Source of the DNA: Hermatobates lingyangjiaoensis
Taxonomy: Eukaryota > Arthropoda > Insecta > Hemiptera > Hermatobatidae
DNA length: 64,000 nucleotides
Reading direction: 5' to 3'
Assembly (NCBI GenBank): GCA_026182355.1
Contig: JAPFBL010000171.1
Coordinates: 186,001 to 250,000 of the forward strand
The notes beneath the pieces are model-generated. The model had not been told where the DNA came from, ran no database searches, and worked only from the letters and a program-made list of their open reading frames with translations. Below are positions 14,347 through 24,420 of the stretch, one piece after another; position 1 is the first letter of the stretch, and every line of letters begins with the position of its first letter. The translations under genes and the position numbers were made by a program.

Positions 14347-14500
14347 CAAAACTAAAGTTTATCGGGCCTACTAGCCTATGAAAAAGGTTTTAAATAAAGA
14401 GACGAAACGTTGTTAATGAGAGTTTAATTTGAACCTGAATAACTGACCGAGTCCCGATAAACTTTAGTTTTGTTTCTATTCCACGGTCGATACTTTATCA

Positions 14501-14530
<30 letters not shown>
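14315..14530. mobile_element. Family B hairpin element between TA tracts
   Basis: (TA)n at 14315-14346 is followed by a hairpin whose arms share AACTAAAGTTTATCGGG and its complement, then by a tail and (TA)n at 14500-14528. Related copies are at 20470-20580 and 41547-41643. The centre contains a GACGAAACGUUGUUA stretch resembling the 3' half of a hammerhead, but no intact CUGANGA partner, so I count it as degenerate. Confidence 0.6.
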
Positions 14531-14534
<4 letters not shown>

Positions 14535-14719
14535 TTTAGTATAAATAGGGAGCAAACCTTCTTTTATACATATTGTGTTGAACTGAATTGCCTTAATTAA
14601 ACTTACCTTTTTTTTGAGCAGTTTCTCATATTTCCTTGATAATTTTAAATCGTCTTGATTTAGTTGGTGGATTATTTGAGCGAAACTCTGGTAAGCCATC
14701 AATATTTAATGATTAACAT

Positions 14720-14751
14720 GACATGTTTCGGTTGTTTCCAACCATCATCAG
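14720..14751 (-). ncRNA. Hammerhead ribozyme motif in family C left arm
   Basis: This is the minus-strand counterpart of the right-arm motif. CUGAUGA lies at 14751-14745, stem II is GGUUG/CAACC, then GAAAC and GUC with cleavage at 14720. The core is identical to the right arm; only the stem II loop differs by a base. Confidence 0.73.
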
Positions 14752-14810
14752 AAATTATTATAAAACGTCACATGAAAATAGTTTTGTTTTGTGACGTTTT
14801 ATAATAATTT

Positions 14811-14843
14811 CTGATGATGGTTGGAGACAACCGAAACATGTCA
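14811..14843 (+). ncRNA. Hammerhead ribozyme motif in family C right arm
   Basis: The core is CUGAUGA 14811-14817, unpaired U, stem II GGUUG/CAACC with a GAGA tetraloop, GAAAC 14833-14837, loop AU and GU, then C14842 as the cleavage base. All conserved core nucleotides are present. Stem I is weak and AT-rich. Confidence 0.75.
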
Positions 14844-14994
14844 TGTTAATCATTAAATATTGATGGCTTGCCAGAGTTTTGCTCAAATAATCCACCAACT
14901 AAATCAAGACGATTTAAAATTATCAAGGAAATATGAGAAACTGCTCAAAAAAAAGGTAAGTTTAATTAAGGCAATTCAGTTCAACACAATATAT

Positions 14995-15220
14995 ATATCA
15001 ACGATCAAACCACAATATGAAATGGAAAAACAAGACTAAGATCTTTCAACCAAAACAAGAGCCTTCTTCAGAGTCAAAAACCCAACTCTTAGGGTTTTTG
15101 GTTATGTTTTTGACTCTGATGAAGACAGCTTGTTAGAGTTGAAAATTTTAGTCTCGTTTTCTCATTTTATATTGTGGTTTAACCATTGATTGTTATTTCA
15201 CGTGTGTGTAAAATCTTTAT
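14995..15220. mobile_element. Family A hairpin element, copy 1
   Basis: The element is an inverted repeat with outer sequence GATCAAACCACAAT and inner ribozyme-like halves, in both arms. The left arm keeps CUGAAGA and GAAAG with GACU/AGUC stem I, but stem II is partly mispaired. The right arm has CUGAUGA but a damaged stem III. It is flanked by TA runs on both sides and abuts family C. Confidence 0.65.
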
Positions 15221-15589
15221 ATATATATGAACTCTTTTTTTAAATTTATGTATTAGTATTTACTAGTAAGTGACTGCAAGGGGTTCTTTTCATAGACTTT
15301 TTAAAATAAGTTTATTATATAAAATATATAAGTTTATTATTAGAAAAAACTTTGTCATAGTTGCTTAGAATGAACACGGTAGTGGATTTACGATTGGATG
15401 AAATGAATTTATACTCAGAAAATCATGCAAACCTTTTTACAAATAACAGTTTTGTTTAAAAGTTTTATTAATATTTATTGTTTCATATACTACTAAAGAA
15501 GAGATGATGAATCGAACGATTTCATGAGAAATAAAAGAAGTATAGATATATATGAGTCAGCATTAGTTTAACTTTGTTCAAGATTGGAG

Positions 15590-15900
15590 TGAGTTAGCGA
15601 ATTAGAGTGGATGATGTGCTCATATTTGATGATTACTTGGAGAATACTGTCTGGGGACTTATAGAAGAATATAATCTTATTGTGGTCATCATTGCTAGGG
15701 GCTGGCCCAGATGAGATAGACAGGTGAGTGAGAAACGGAGTGGAGATAGTTTTCCTACTAGGTACTGTAGTACTGTACTGTAGTACCTAGTGGTAGGCTA
15801 CCTAGTATACCTAGTAGTGGTAGGCTTTGAGTCCTCCATCTACGCTTATTACTGAGAGCAGTCTGACGTTAAACACCATAATGTGAACCCCAGCATGAAT
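15590..15900. promoter_or_regulatory. GC-richer island with a GTACTGTAGTAC cluster
   Basis: CAGGTG at 15721. At 15760-15825 a run of overlapping CTAGTA/GTACTGTAGTAC/CCTAGTGGTAGG units forms nested palindromes. The right part has ACGCTTATTACTG. Confidence 0.28.
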
Positions 15901-16229
15901 CATTAAAAAAAATAATATACATCTCAAAAATGAACTACTTTGAAAAAAATATCGAAGTTGTTTATATTATAGAATGCAAATACAATACCAACTAAGGTAA
16001 TTTGATCTAGTTAAGTTGATAGCAACAGGTGGTGAGCTGAGGTCGTCATTCTGATACCAGTCATGCAATCTTTTAATAGCTTCTTGTCTACTTTATTTAA
16101 AAGGAAATTGCTTTTAACTAAAAATAATAAAAATGTAAGGTCACCCGGTAGACATATTTCTATTGCTTTTAGAAATACGTAACTAATGAAACACGATTGG
16201 CTCTGACAAGTAATTTCTGACACGAAGAG

Positions 16230-16310
16230 ATAATCTGTTTGCTACGAGAGAGAGATTGCTACTCCGCTAGGTGGCAGCACCTGCTAACACCTTCTAGGGG
16301 TTGTTTTACT
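16230..16310. promoter_or_regulatory. Small GC-richer block with E-box
   Basis: CACCTG at 16278 within AGGTGGCAGCACCTGCT, itself a near palindrome. Confidence 0.22.
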
Positions 16311-16623
16311 TTTCCTGAAACACGTTAGTTTCCAATTTGACATGTCCTATAATTAAAAAAAAACATATCTTTTCATGTATTCACCTGGATATATTTTTAG
16401 TAATCAATTATATATATAAATTATGTTGTAGATCTTTTTTTAAATATGCTTAATTAATGTGAACCGCATTCTCGGCATTCAAGATCTGCAGATTAAGGGA
16501 TTTGATGATTACAACTAACATCTTGCTGACAGGGTTCAATTGTGAATGAAGCAGGACAAATCACATGTTGGCTGAATGAGATACTACATAATTGCAGTAT
16601 ATACACTAAATAAATATATAATA

Positions 16624-16809
16624 AAAAGGTTTCATATAAACACGTGAAATAACAATCAATGATCAAACCACAATAAGAAATGGGAAAACAAGACTAATAT
16701 CTTTCAACTTCTTTTTTAGTTGGGCTTTTGACTTTGACGAAGACCGCTTGTTGCGGTTAGTCATGTTTGTTAGTCATGTTTTCCCATTTCTTATTGTGGT
16801 TTGATCATT
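16624..16809. mobile_element. Family A hairpin element, copy 2
   Basis: This is an inverted repeat of the GATCAAACCACAATAAG type, with the full left outer end (TTTCATATAAACACGTGAAA) preserved. The right-arm core keeps CGAAGACCGCTTGTT but has lost GAAA. It runs directly into (TA)n at 16810-16828. Confidence 0.65.
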
Positions 16810-16859
16810 TATATATATATATATATATGAAACAGAAAGGAGCAAGGAAGAATCAAAAA

Positions 16860-16862
<3 letters not shown>

Positions 16863-16901
<39 letters not shown>
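16863..16901. repeat. (TA)n microsatellite
   Basis: Pure TA tract downstream of family A copy 2. Confidence 0.97.
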
Positions 16902-16902
<1 letters not shown>

Positions 16903-17629
16903 CACAATAATGAAGCAGAACTATGAGCACTTCATTTCAAATGGTGTTGAATATTAGAAGCAAGAGTGATGCATAGATTACATTTTATATTATTTTTCTT
17001 ACATCATAATCACAATAAATACACTTCTTCTTTCATTTATACATTACATAATTCAATTATAATAATTCACATTAGGATTTAATTAAAACACTTTAATTGG
17101 AAAAATAAGCTTAATTGTAAATATTTCTTTTAATAGTAATGGCAAAATTTAGTATGCCATTAAAAAAGTGACTTACAATTGTTTCGATATTTAATATAAA
17201 CTGATCTATCCGCGATCCACACAGAAAAACCACAAGATTTTAAATAAAATTCGGTGATTTAATTCAAGTGTTTGATTTTTTAAAATGTTTTCGTAGTGTT
17301 GAGGGAGATAAGGTAAGAGTTACTATCAGGTAACTTCTGGTTAATTGATACTAACTGAATGGATGATCGAAAAGACACATCATTTTTTTGTCTAATGTAC
17401 TAAAAACTGTATTGGATTTCACACTAAAAGTTACATCTTTCGTAGTATGTGGAATGAGCAAATTGAGAACCTGCTTGGAGGATAATTCAAATAATCTTAT
17501 AGGCTACATATTTTAACATCATTGAAGTTTTCTTGAAGGTGTCAATGATTTTTATACATAGAAATGTTCATAATTGCTAACTATTGTCGAAAATAATATG
17601 AATGTGATAGTTGTGCTTGGTGTTGACTG

Positions 17630-17960
17630 ATAAAGATTATTGGTGTGAAAGCCGCGCGATGTTGGATGAAAGCACAGGAGTGGGGTAAGACAGGAGTTCC
17701 CATGGGTCGTAGAACAGACATAAGTATAGCCTGCGTGTTTTCCATTCGTCCGGCTCACGTATTGGCCTAACTCAATTAGAGAAATCACAAGAGCCCATGC
17801 TTTCCCAGGCGTTCTTGTTACTATTAAACGTGTTTTGATTAGGCCAGCTTTCTCTTCGTCGTCTGGAGATCTATTAGTTGTGAAGAGTTAGGGTTTTTGA
17901 ACATTACCTCTCACACAGGTATTGTCCCACACAAACATTACTTACAATCTTCCACCGTTA
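17630..17960. promoter_or_regulatory. GC-richer island, candidate enhancer
   Basis: A bounded block with GCCGCGCGATG, CCCATGGGTCGT and AATTAGAGAAATCAC. No coding support. Confidence 0.27.
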
Positions 17961-18198
17961 CCGTAATCTTTTCTGAATTAACTACTTATCTATTTCGTTA
18001 TTTCTAAAGTGAGTTCCCAAATGCTCCAGAAAAGTAATTCCTCCAAGAATAGTAAATGGTGTGATATAAAAATGACAGAACAAGAACATGCGAATCTAGA
18101 ACTAAACAATTTGTTATTATAATAATTGAATATTAGAAAAATTTTGAAAGATTTTCCAAAACAAATAGTTGCAGGCCCCACATTTTATATATATATAT

Positions 18199-18335
18199 CA
18201 ATGATCAAACCACAATATGAAATGGGAAAACAAGACTAAGATCTTGTAACCGTAACAAGCAGTCTTTGTCAGGGTCAAAAAGACGTCAGAGTTTTTTGTC
18301 AGACTCTGACCTGACTCAGGGTCAGATGTCACATC
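18199..18335. mobile_element. Family A element, copy 3 (partial)
   Basis: The left half is recognisable from GATCAAACCACAATATG through a mutated ribozyme core (CUGACAA and UACAAG in place of CUGANGA and GAAAG). The right half is replaced by short TCAGACTCTGAC repeats. TA runs lie on both sides (18185-18199 and 18336-18350). Confidence 0.6.
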
Positions 18336-18404
18336 TATATATATATATATCAAAATTAAAAAACTGTATGGTTTACACAAGAGCTAACTTAGTCCAATCA
18401 TTAT

Positions 18405-18468
18405 AGACTCATGTTGAATTTCTCTTTGTTGTTTAAAGACTCATGTTGAATTTCTCTTTGTTGTTTAA
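18405..18468 (+). repeat. Tandem duplication of 32 bp
   Basis: Two perfect adjacent copies starting AGACTCATGTTGAATTTC at 18405 and 18437. Identity indicates recent slippage or unequal exchange. Confidence 0.92.
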
Positions 18469-18639
18469 ACGTTGATGTATATATTGAGTAACGTTAGGCT
18501 TTCATTCATGATGTCCGAGCAAACTATCGTAGAAAGTAAAACAAATATGATTTTGAACATCATCATTAGGCTTCTGTATGCCTTGAGAGGACTGGATTGT
18601 CATAGTGAACACTAAACAGTCTGGTCATTTGGTAGACAC

Positions 18640-18832
18640 TAGTCACGAGACTGCAGTAATGGGGGTCTCTATTACGACTGCGGCCCGTTTCAATCATCCA
18701 CTTCTTCTTGACTCAGCCTTGATGTCTGCGACATCCTTTCAGTCCGTCACTTGATGCCTCTCTTAATCTCTTCCTCCTTCTCTTCTTACAGATTTCCATC
18801 TCGTGCCTAAGACTTCTGCTCTTGCCAACTAT
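18640..18832. promoter_or_regulatory. Pyrimidine-rich GC-richer block
   Basis: Contains TTACGACTGCGGCCC and a 60-base polypyrimidine stretch ending TTCTTACAG at 18790, which looks like a splice acceptor 770 bp before the finger exon. The frame after it closes without a donor I trust, so I leave it as a regulatory or cryptic-splice candidate. Confidence 0.25.
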
Positions 18833-19561
18833 CTCCACAATCATACTTCACTCAAAAGAAAATTGCTCAATGGTCAAGGGGAAAAAACCCTAGATTTCTT
18901 TTCTTCCTGGTTGCTTAACAGAAAATCTACTAGGCCTTCTAAACTTCTTAATATCATAACTTTTTTCAGAGTTTTGCAGATTTCTTTAGTTGTGTTGTTC
19001 ACAATACTTTAGCAACAATCTTATTAAACTGGGCTTTTTACTTTAGCTCAAAAGTGACATTTACGTATGTTGAAACAAAAATAGAAAAGACATAAACATT
19101 ATGGTCTTGTATCCCGAGTGGGAGAATAATTTTTACAATGTATCAGAAGTTTATTTTTTTAAAAAAATAATTGAAGAATTGGAATATAGTATCATTGCTT
19201 TATTAAATCTATTACCATATCTCTACATGAATTTCATGTACATTTCGTTTCGTTTTATTGCAATAAAAATAAACGACAATTTATCTCGTTTATTGCAAAG
19301 AAAAGCTATTTTGGCACTGTGTTGAAAACTCGATTATAATGTATCCCCAGTGAAGTTAATTTTTATTTCCGAATTTTACTTTTTCTGAATTTGCAAATTG
19401 TGAATACTGCTTGCTGTGATTCCTGTGACAACTAAACTGGGCAACTAGCAGTAAGATGTTGTTGTGTCTAGAACCTTGGCTCTGCAATGGTTTTTGGCAA
19501 ATAGCATGTGGAATGTTTGTACTTTAATCAATGCGAGTACTTACTGAAAATCTTGTTTCAG

Positions 19562-19727
19562 GAAAAACCACACAAATGTAACCTGTGCTCTAAGTCGTTT
19601 CCTACTCCAGGAGACCTCAAGTCTCACATGTACGTTCACAACGGTTCTTGGCCCTTCAGATGCAGCATCTGTAGTAGAGGATTTTCTAAACACACGAATC
19701 TCAAGAATCATTTGTTCCTTCACACTG
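19562..19727 (+). CDS. C2H2 zinc-finger transcription factor, internal exon with fingers 1-2
   Basis: This internal exon encodes two tandem C2H2 zinc fingers, a DNA-binding module of nuclear transcription factors. The 5' border is a good acceptor (pyrimidine-rich, CAG at 19559-19561). Reading starts in phase 0 with EKPHKC, the usual inter-finger linker, so at least one more finger or coding exon lies upstream. Finger 1 is CNLC-x12-H-x3-H with FPTPGDLKSH in its helix. Finger 2 is CSIC-x12-H-x3-H with FSKHTNLKNH. The linker between them, NGSWPF, departs from the canonical TGEKP. The 3' border is a consensus donor GTAAGT at 19728, leaving the first base of a Gly codon (phase 1). The exon has no stop in frame and clearly higher GC than its surroundings. 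The helices do not match odd-skipped, Gfi/senseless, glass, ovo or Blimp-1 as I know them. A datilografo (dati)-like identity crossed my mind but rests on unverified memory, so no symbol is given. Confidence 0.93.
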
Positions 19728-20063
19728 GTAAGTCCATCATCCTTTGTTTTATCACTCTTATATTTTTTAAACATAACATTAACTTTTCTTGTTTCTGTAG
19801 TCGCTTTAATGTGTTATCTTCGGAAATGATCTTACATTGGCATTTATTTATATTATAGAGAATAAAACACATAAAAACACAGACAAAAGCCAAAATAATA
19901 TTTTCATATCTGTTTTCAACTAGTGAAGGAATGATGCCAAATTCGTGGTTCCAAATTCGTCATCTATATCACCGGATACAACAATAGAATAAAGTGGATC
20001 AATTTTCTTGATGATGGTGAACACCGGAATATAGGAGTGTGTTTTAGCTTTTTAATCTGTATT

Positions 20064-20074
20064 AATATATATAT

Positions 20075-20111
<37 letters not shown>
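20064..20111. repeat. (TA)n microsatellite, interrupted
   Basis: TA tract forming the left border of the family F hairpin. Confidence 0.95.
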
Positions 20112-20112
<1 letters not shown>

Positions 20113-20276
20113 TTCAAAATAAACTGTGACACATAGACAGAAACATAGTAACTGACTGTTGACTGTCGTCCCTCCGTCAATTCACTTCTTCTCCTGAGAC
20201 TACCGCCATTACGGTCAAATTATTGAAAAGTGAGTCTTTGTTATGTTTCTGTCTATGTGTCACTGTTTATTTTAAG
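20112..20276. mobile_element. Family F hairpin element
   Basis: This is an inverted repeat with outer arms of about 37 bp (ACACATAGACAGAAACATA and its complement) inserted between TA tracts at 20064-20111 and 20314-20343. The centre has CTGAGAC, a CCGCCATTACGG hairpin and CAAA in place of GAAA, so it is a degenerate ribozyme-like core. A cousin with a better core lies at 41370-41520. Confidence 0.6.
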
Positions 20277-20313
20277 TGTAATCTGTCCTGCCGGACGGTT
20301 TCTGTTCATCATG

Positions 20314-20355
<42 letters not shown>

Positions 20356-20361
20356 GTGTAT
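20314..20361. repeat. (TA)n then TGTA microsatellite
   Basis: TA tract grading into TATG units; it separates the family F hairpin from a family A remnant. Confidence 0.92.
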
Positions 20362-20369
20362 ACATAAAT

Positions 20370-20424
20370 ACCACAATGTGGTGTGATCATTGATTGTTAT
20401 TTCACATGTTTATGTGAAATCTTG
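20370..20424 (+). mobile_element. Family A remnant, copy 4 (one end only)
   Basis: Only the outer end is left: GTGATCATTGATTGTTATTTC and the ATGTTTATGTGAAATCTTG end. It is sandwiched between TA-type tracts at 20314-20361 and 20425-20469. Confidence 0.55.

Positions 20425-20469
<45 letters not shown>
20425..20469. repeat. (TA)n microsatellite
   Basis: TA tract between the family A remnant and the family B fragment. Confidence 0.97.
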
Positions 20470-20473
<4 letters not shown>

Positions 20474-20580
20474 TTGATAAAAGTATCGACCGTGGAATAG
20501 AAACAAAACTATAGTTTATCGGGACTCGGTCAGTTCTTCAGGTTCAAATTAAACTCACATTGCATTTCATAAACTCTCAG
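20470..20580. mobile_element. Family B element fragment
   Basis: The fragment shares the AAGTATCGACCGTGGAATAG tail and TTTATCGGGACTCGGTCAG core with the copies at 14.4 and 41.6 kb, and begins at a TA tract. Only one arm is present. Confidence 0.55.
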
Positions 20581-20984
20581 TGTATCTATCCGTTATGCAT
20601 TACCAATAGTGACGTGACGTTGAAATCGTTTTAATAAGTTTTAATTTTAATTGTTAAATAATAATTTTTTTGGTTGCCAACTAGGTTTTCTTCGAAGTCC
20701 TATAATAAACTATCATGCCATTAGAATTTTTCCACTAATAATGCAATATTTTTGTAAATTCATTTATTTTTGAGTTAACTATGAATTTCTATTTTGATTC
20801 TCATCATGCATAATTTTTTTTTGGGGTTTTAACGAAGTAAAGTTGATGTTTATTTCTACTGAAGTTCTAATCAAATAAATGTTGGTAGTTCCATCGTCAT
20901 AAGAGCTAAATGATATCAACACAGGGATGAAGCAGCTAATTACAGTGAAAGAGTAATGTTGATTGAATAATAAAAAGTACTTGC

Positions 20985-21335
20985 AAAGGTGTGGTGTAAA
21001 TTGGCAATGGTTGTGAGGGTAGTGGATTGGCAAGGGTGTGGGGGCGTGGTCGAGGGGGCGTGGTCTAAGGGGCTCTCATGAAATATACATCAGGGCGGTG
21101 GTAATCGATTCAGTCCAGTGTCAGAGCGGCAGGCGAGCCCCGACCTAGTAATTACCGCTGCCACGTCCTCTATATCGTCATTTAGGAAATAAAAATAAAA
21201 ATCCACCTCCTTTCAATCAGGTTTATCGTCTTAACAGCATCGTAATTACTGCTCCCACCAAAGTGACTGGTAACTCTGCCTGCTCTGTCCTCGCACATGT
21301 ATACCAACTGTTTCAACACTCAGGTCTTCTTCACA
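20985..21335. promoter_or_regulatory. GC-richer island with tandem Sp/KLF-type GC boxes
   Basis: GGGGGCGTGGT at 21040-21050 and again at 21054-21064, an exact tandem pair. Then GGTAATCGATTC and TAGTAATTACCGC. This is one of the strongest islands. Confidence 0.38.
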
Positions 21336-22607
21336 CCTTGCTTCGTCAACAAAAATATTCAGCAACTATTTCATGTTTTTATTAAAGTAATGTGCACATT
21401 TACTTAATCCTTATAAATCAAGGACTATTTTTTTTTATATTTCCATATTAAACACATCAACAGCCGTAGACAATATCGCAATTTACCTAGTGTCAACTTT
21501 TACATGTATATTTTTTACTACAAAATGGTTCAATTTTAACAAAAAAAATGTTCCAAACTCTTTTTTTCTCTAAATGACTAGTAGTCTTTACAGTCCAGTG
21601 ATTAGGACATCTACAAGTGTGAAATATCAAACTTTTTCATTTCTAATACCTGAATATATATGTCATTTAAATTCCTATATCAAGTTTACTCTACCTTTGT
21701 GTAGAAGCCATGCGGATAACATTATTGCTAGGATTGTTTATATCGCCAAAGAAGCTCTCTGCCTATTAAGACCTCTAGCTTAATCCTGTCTCCATAATTC
21801 TAGTTCTTTCTCATGGGTCAGCATCTAACGGATAATCTCCTGGAGGATTCAAGACAACTTTTATAATTATAAGGTATAAGATACTCGTTGACGATGCCAA
21901 CAGTAATTTGAGTTATCAAAATGCAGGTTTCTAGACATAGAACCAACCAGTTTTTGTGGCATAACTAACCACTTGATAGCCTGCGTGTGCTCCCTGCACG
22001 TAACTGTCGTACTACACTGCGTACTTACAAAGCCACTGAATCGAGTCTGCTGGAAAAAAATATACTTCATAATTCCATATTAAACCAACTCTAGTAAAGT
22101 TAATCACAAGAACAGCTCCAATAATTGTCAACTGCAGCTATTTTACATAAGATGAATAATGAGCGTCTGACATATCAAACGCTAGCAGCTTTATCGTTTC
22201 CTAAAGCAGTTAGGTTTAAATTTCCAATCTTTCGCATGAAAATACTTAAATAATTTATTTGTGTACAATTAATTTTTAATCGGAATACACTTGATCGCGT
22301 AATAATATTTAATATGGTAGAAAATCCAAGACTCCATGACAGCATATTAAAAGAAGCATCTTTTATCTTGAAAGAAGTTAGCCAAGTTAAAATTTCAATC
22401 AATACTTGAATTATTTAAGAATAATAATGATAAATGACTTTAATAATTTGATCAGGTAACTTGTTCTGCAGCAGAGCATAGTTTCGAATCCCTTGACAAA
22501 TTTACATTTGTCCCTTGGTTTACGTTCTTTACATACGGTACCATTGACTCCTTAAGATAATGATAATAACCATCAGAAAACTGATACGTTTCTTAAAATA
22601 CAATAAT

Positions 22608-22650
22608 AAAATATATTGGATTTCTTTTAATCCAATATATCTAACATTTT
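22608..22650. repeat. Short perfect hairpin
   Basis: ATATATTGGATT and AATCCAATATAT around a 6-nt loop near 22610-22645. No known role is visible. Confidence 0.6.
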
Positions 22651-23609
22651 TATTGAATAATGCTAAATGTTAACAATACCACTGTAATCAATTGATTAAT
22701 ATAGCTCCACTCCAACTATACCTAATGAGTATTCTTAAATATATTATATTCATTTATTTGATTTTTACAAATATTCATAATTCACTAAATTATTTTAGTT
22801 ATTTAATATGTAAAGAAGTATCTCTTTGAGGTTTAACTTTCCGTTCTAATCAATCCACATGTTGCATATATCCACATATTTTTCACTCCCCCTTTTTTTG
22901 TTATATAAACTTTTCCTCTTTGTATATTAAACTTTCTTAGAAGTTGTTGATTTCCTAAACGACGCAAGGTAGGATCTGGTGGTTTGTGAACACCATCAGT
23001 ACTAAAAGTTCTAAATCTCTTTATTTCGAAGACTAAATATCTTCTATGTGTCTACTCTCTCGAAAGACCATGCATTGATGCCAATCCTATACGCTTCCAA
23101 GTAGATATTTTTTTAAAAGATTAAGACTCTATTAAACTTCAGTATGTAAATAACATAATAAAAGAACTGCTAAAACCCATTCACAAGGCACAAAATTAAA
23201 TAGGCGGCTATTAAAAAAAAAGAAGTGAGCTTCCAGCCTTCAAAACAGTGCGGAAAGTGAAAGTAAATACCTATGAGCTTGGAAATAAACAAATTATTTC
23301 AAACAGTAACAATTCTTTTACATTAATAATAGATCAACAAGACTAAAATCTTACTATTCTCTACATAAAGTAATATGAAATATTATTTCGTTGTTTCAAG
23401 ATTGTTTAATATCGGTTCTCGAAAAGAATGACTATTTTTTTTATAATATATTATAATATAATATATATATATTATATATAATATATAATAATATAATATA
23501 ATATTATAATTTATAATATTTTACATATACAATTTTTTTTACTTTATTATTTTTAAAGACACATTTTTGAACTGTTAGATAAACAGGTATAAATTAATAT
23601 ATGGAGAAA

Positions 23610-23680
23610 GTATAACTAAAAAGAGGATAAGATCTTTCAACGAGGCTAGTGTCTTCATCAGACTGTCAGTGACTATTAAG
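23610..23680 (-). mobile_element. Decayed family A fragment
   Basis: The minus strand reads CUGAUGA, A, GACAC..., then GUUGAAAGAUCUU. The two conserved boxes of the family A core are present but stem II no longer pairs well and the surrounding arms are lost. Confidence 0.4.
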
Positions 23681-24099
23681 AGGATACTTATTCGACCAAA
23701 GTTCTTAGTTTCATCTTGAAATTAATACTACTTACATTTTATATTATATTAAAAAGCTTTGTTTTGCGTAAGTGATATAAAAATAACTCGACTTTAATAT
23801 TCACCAAAATTGTAAAATTTTCAATTAAGTTTGATCCAGTTGTGACATCAGTAGAATTTTACAAAAATGAATCGTTTTGTTTTTCATAAAGGATGTATTA
23901 CTTTTAATTGAATTTTGAATTTTTCATGAAGTTGCATGTTAAATGAGTTAATAGTATCTTATGAAAATGGCGCTAGAGATTTTTTTCCACTGCTATATCA
24001 GACTCAAGACTGAATAAATTGCAAGTTAATAGTTTATAAATGATTCATAAATGTAGCAAAAAGTAGATGCTGCGTAGTAAATGATTGGGGTGAGATGAG

Positions 24100-24420
24100 A
24101 AAAGTTCAATGAGACGGCGTAGGTTGGTAGCAGTGGTGGAGCAGTAATTATTGGTGGGTAGGATTTATATTTAAATTATACGTGGAAGGGTAGAGGCGTG
24201 AGGTGAATGAGGGAACTTGAATGGAAGGAAAAAAAGGACTGGGGGTCGCTGGGAGGCGAGGAAGGATCAATTTATCCACGCGACCTGAACACCATTACGG
24301 GGGAGATAATTCGCCTGACGCTGCGCCGGCCTCACGAACCTCCCAGCCAAACCTGTATTTCAGGATAACTCTCCCAGTAAGCAACTCAACCCAGCAGCCA
24401 CTCTTCCGGGTATTAACTTA
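24100..24420. promoter_or_regulatory. GC-richer island, candidate enhancer
   Basis: Includes GCAGTAATTATTGGTGGG, GGGTCGCTGGGAGGCG and GACGCTGCGCCGGCC. A + strand frame of 66 codons is present but without splice context. Confidence 0.3.

Larger units (their letters stand above)
14572..14990. mobile_element. Family C hairpin element with two facing ribozymes
   Basis: This is a 419-bp near-perfect inverted repeat with arms of about 200 bp around a loop near 14773-14789. Both arms carry a hammerhead core near the centre. The left edge is followed outward by a TA-rich run and the right edge by ATATATAT, then directly by a family A copy. It is non-coding. The high arm identity suggests recent formation or repair between the arms. 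Confidence 0.75.
1..19561 (+). other. Upstream intron(s) or 5' region of the zinc-finger gene
   Basis: The exon at 19562 starts at an acceptor, so this 19.5 kb is most likely intronic, though an unseen exon is possible. It holds GC-richer islands, hairpin elements and TA tracts, each listed separately. I see nothing beyond AT-rich DNA in 1-455, 1220-2100, 2160-2555, 2905-3260, 3310-5350, 5550-6155, 6480-7915, 8200-8940, 9600-10340, 11000-11810, 11980-13490, 13925-14310, 15230-15585, 16310-16620, 16905-17625 and 18835-19560. A run of short GATATC-containing inverted repeats lies at 6890-6950, and a TA-rich palindrome at 12185-12245. Confidence 0.6.

Noticed and set aside
14390..14430. GACGAAACGUUGUUA as a ribozyme in family B
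   Set aside because: The 3' half looks right but no CUGANGA with a pairing stem II is present upstream.
18790..19012. Polypyrimidine tract plus CAG acceptor followed by a frame including ALANYLHNHTSLKRK, as a possible extra coding exon of the zinc-finger gene
   Set aside because: No credible donor follows in phase 0, the frame drifts into low-complexity AT-rich codons, and there is no recognisable domain.
22440..22530. GTTTCGAATCCC as a tRNA box B
   Set aside because: No matching box A or acceptor stem could be found; at most a SINE remnant.
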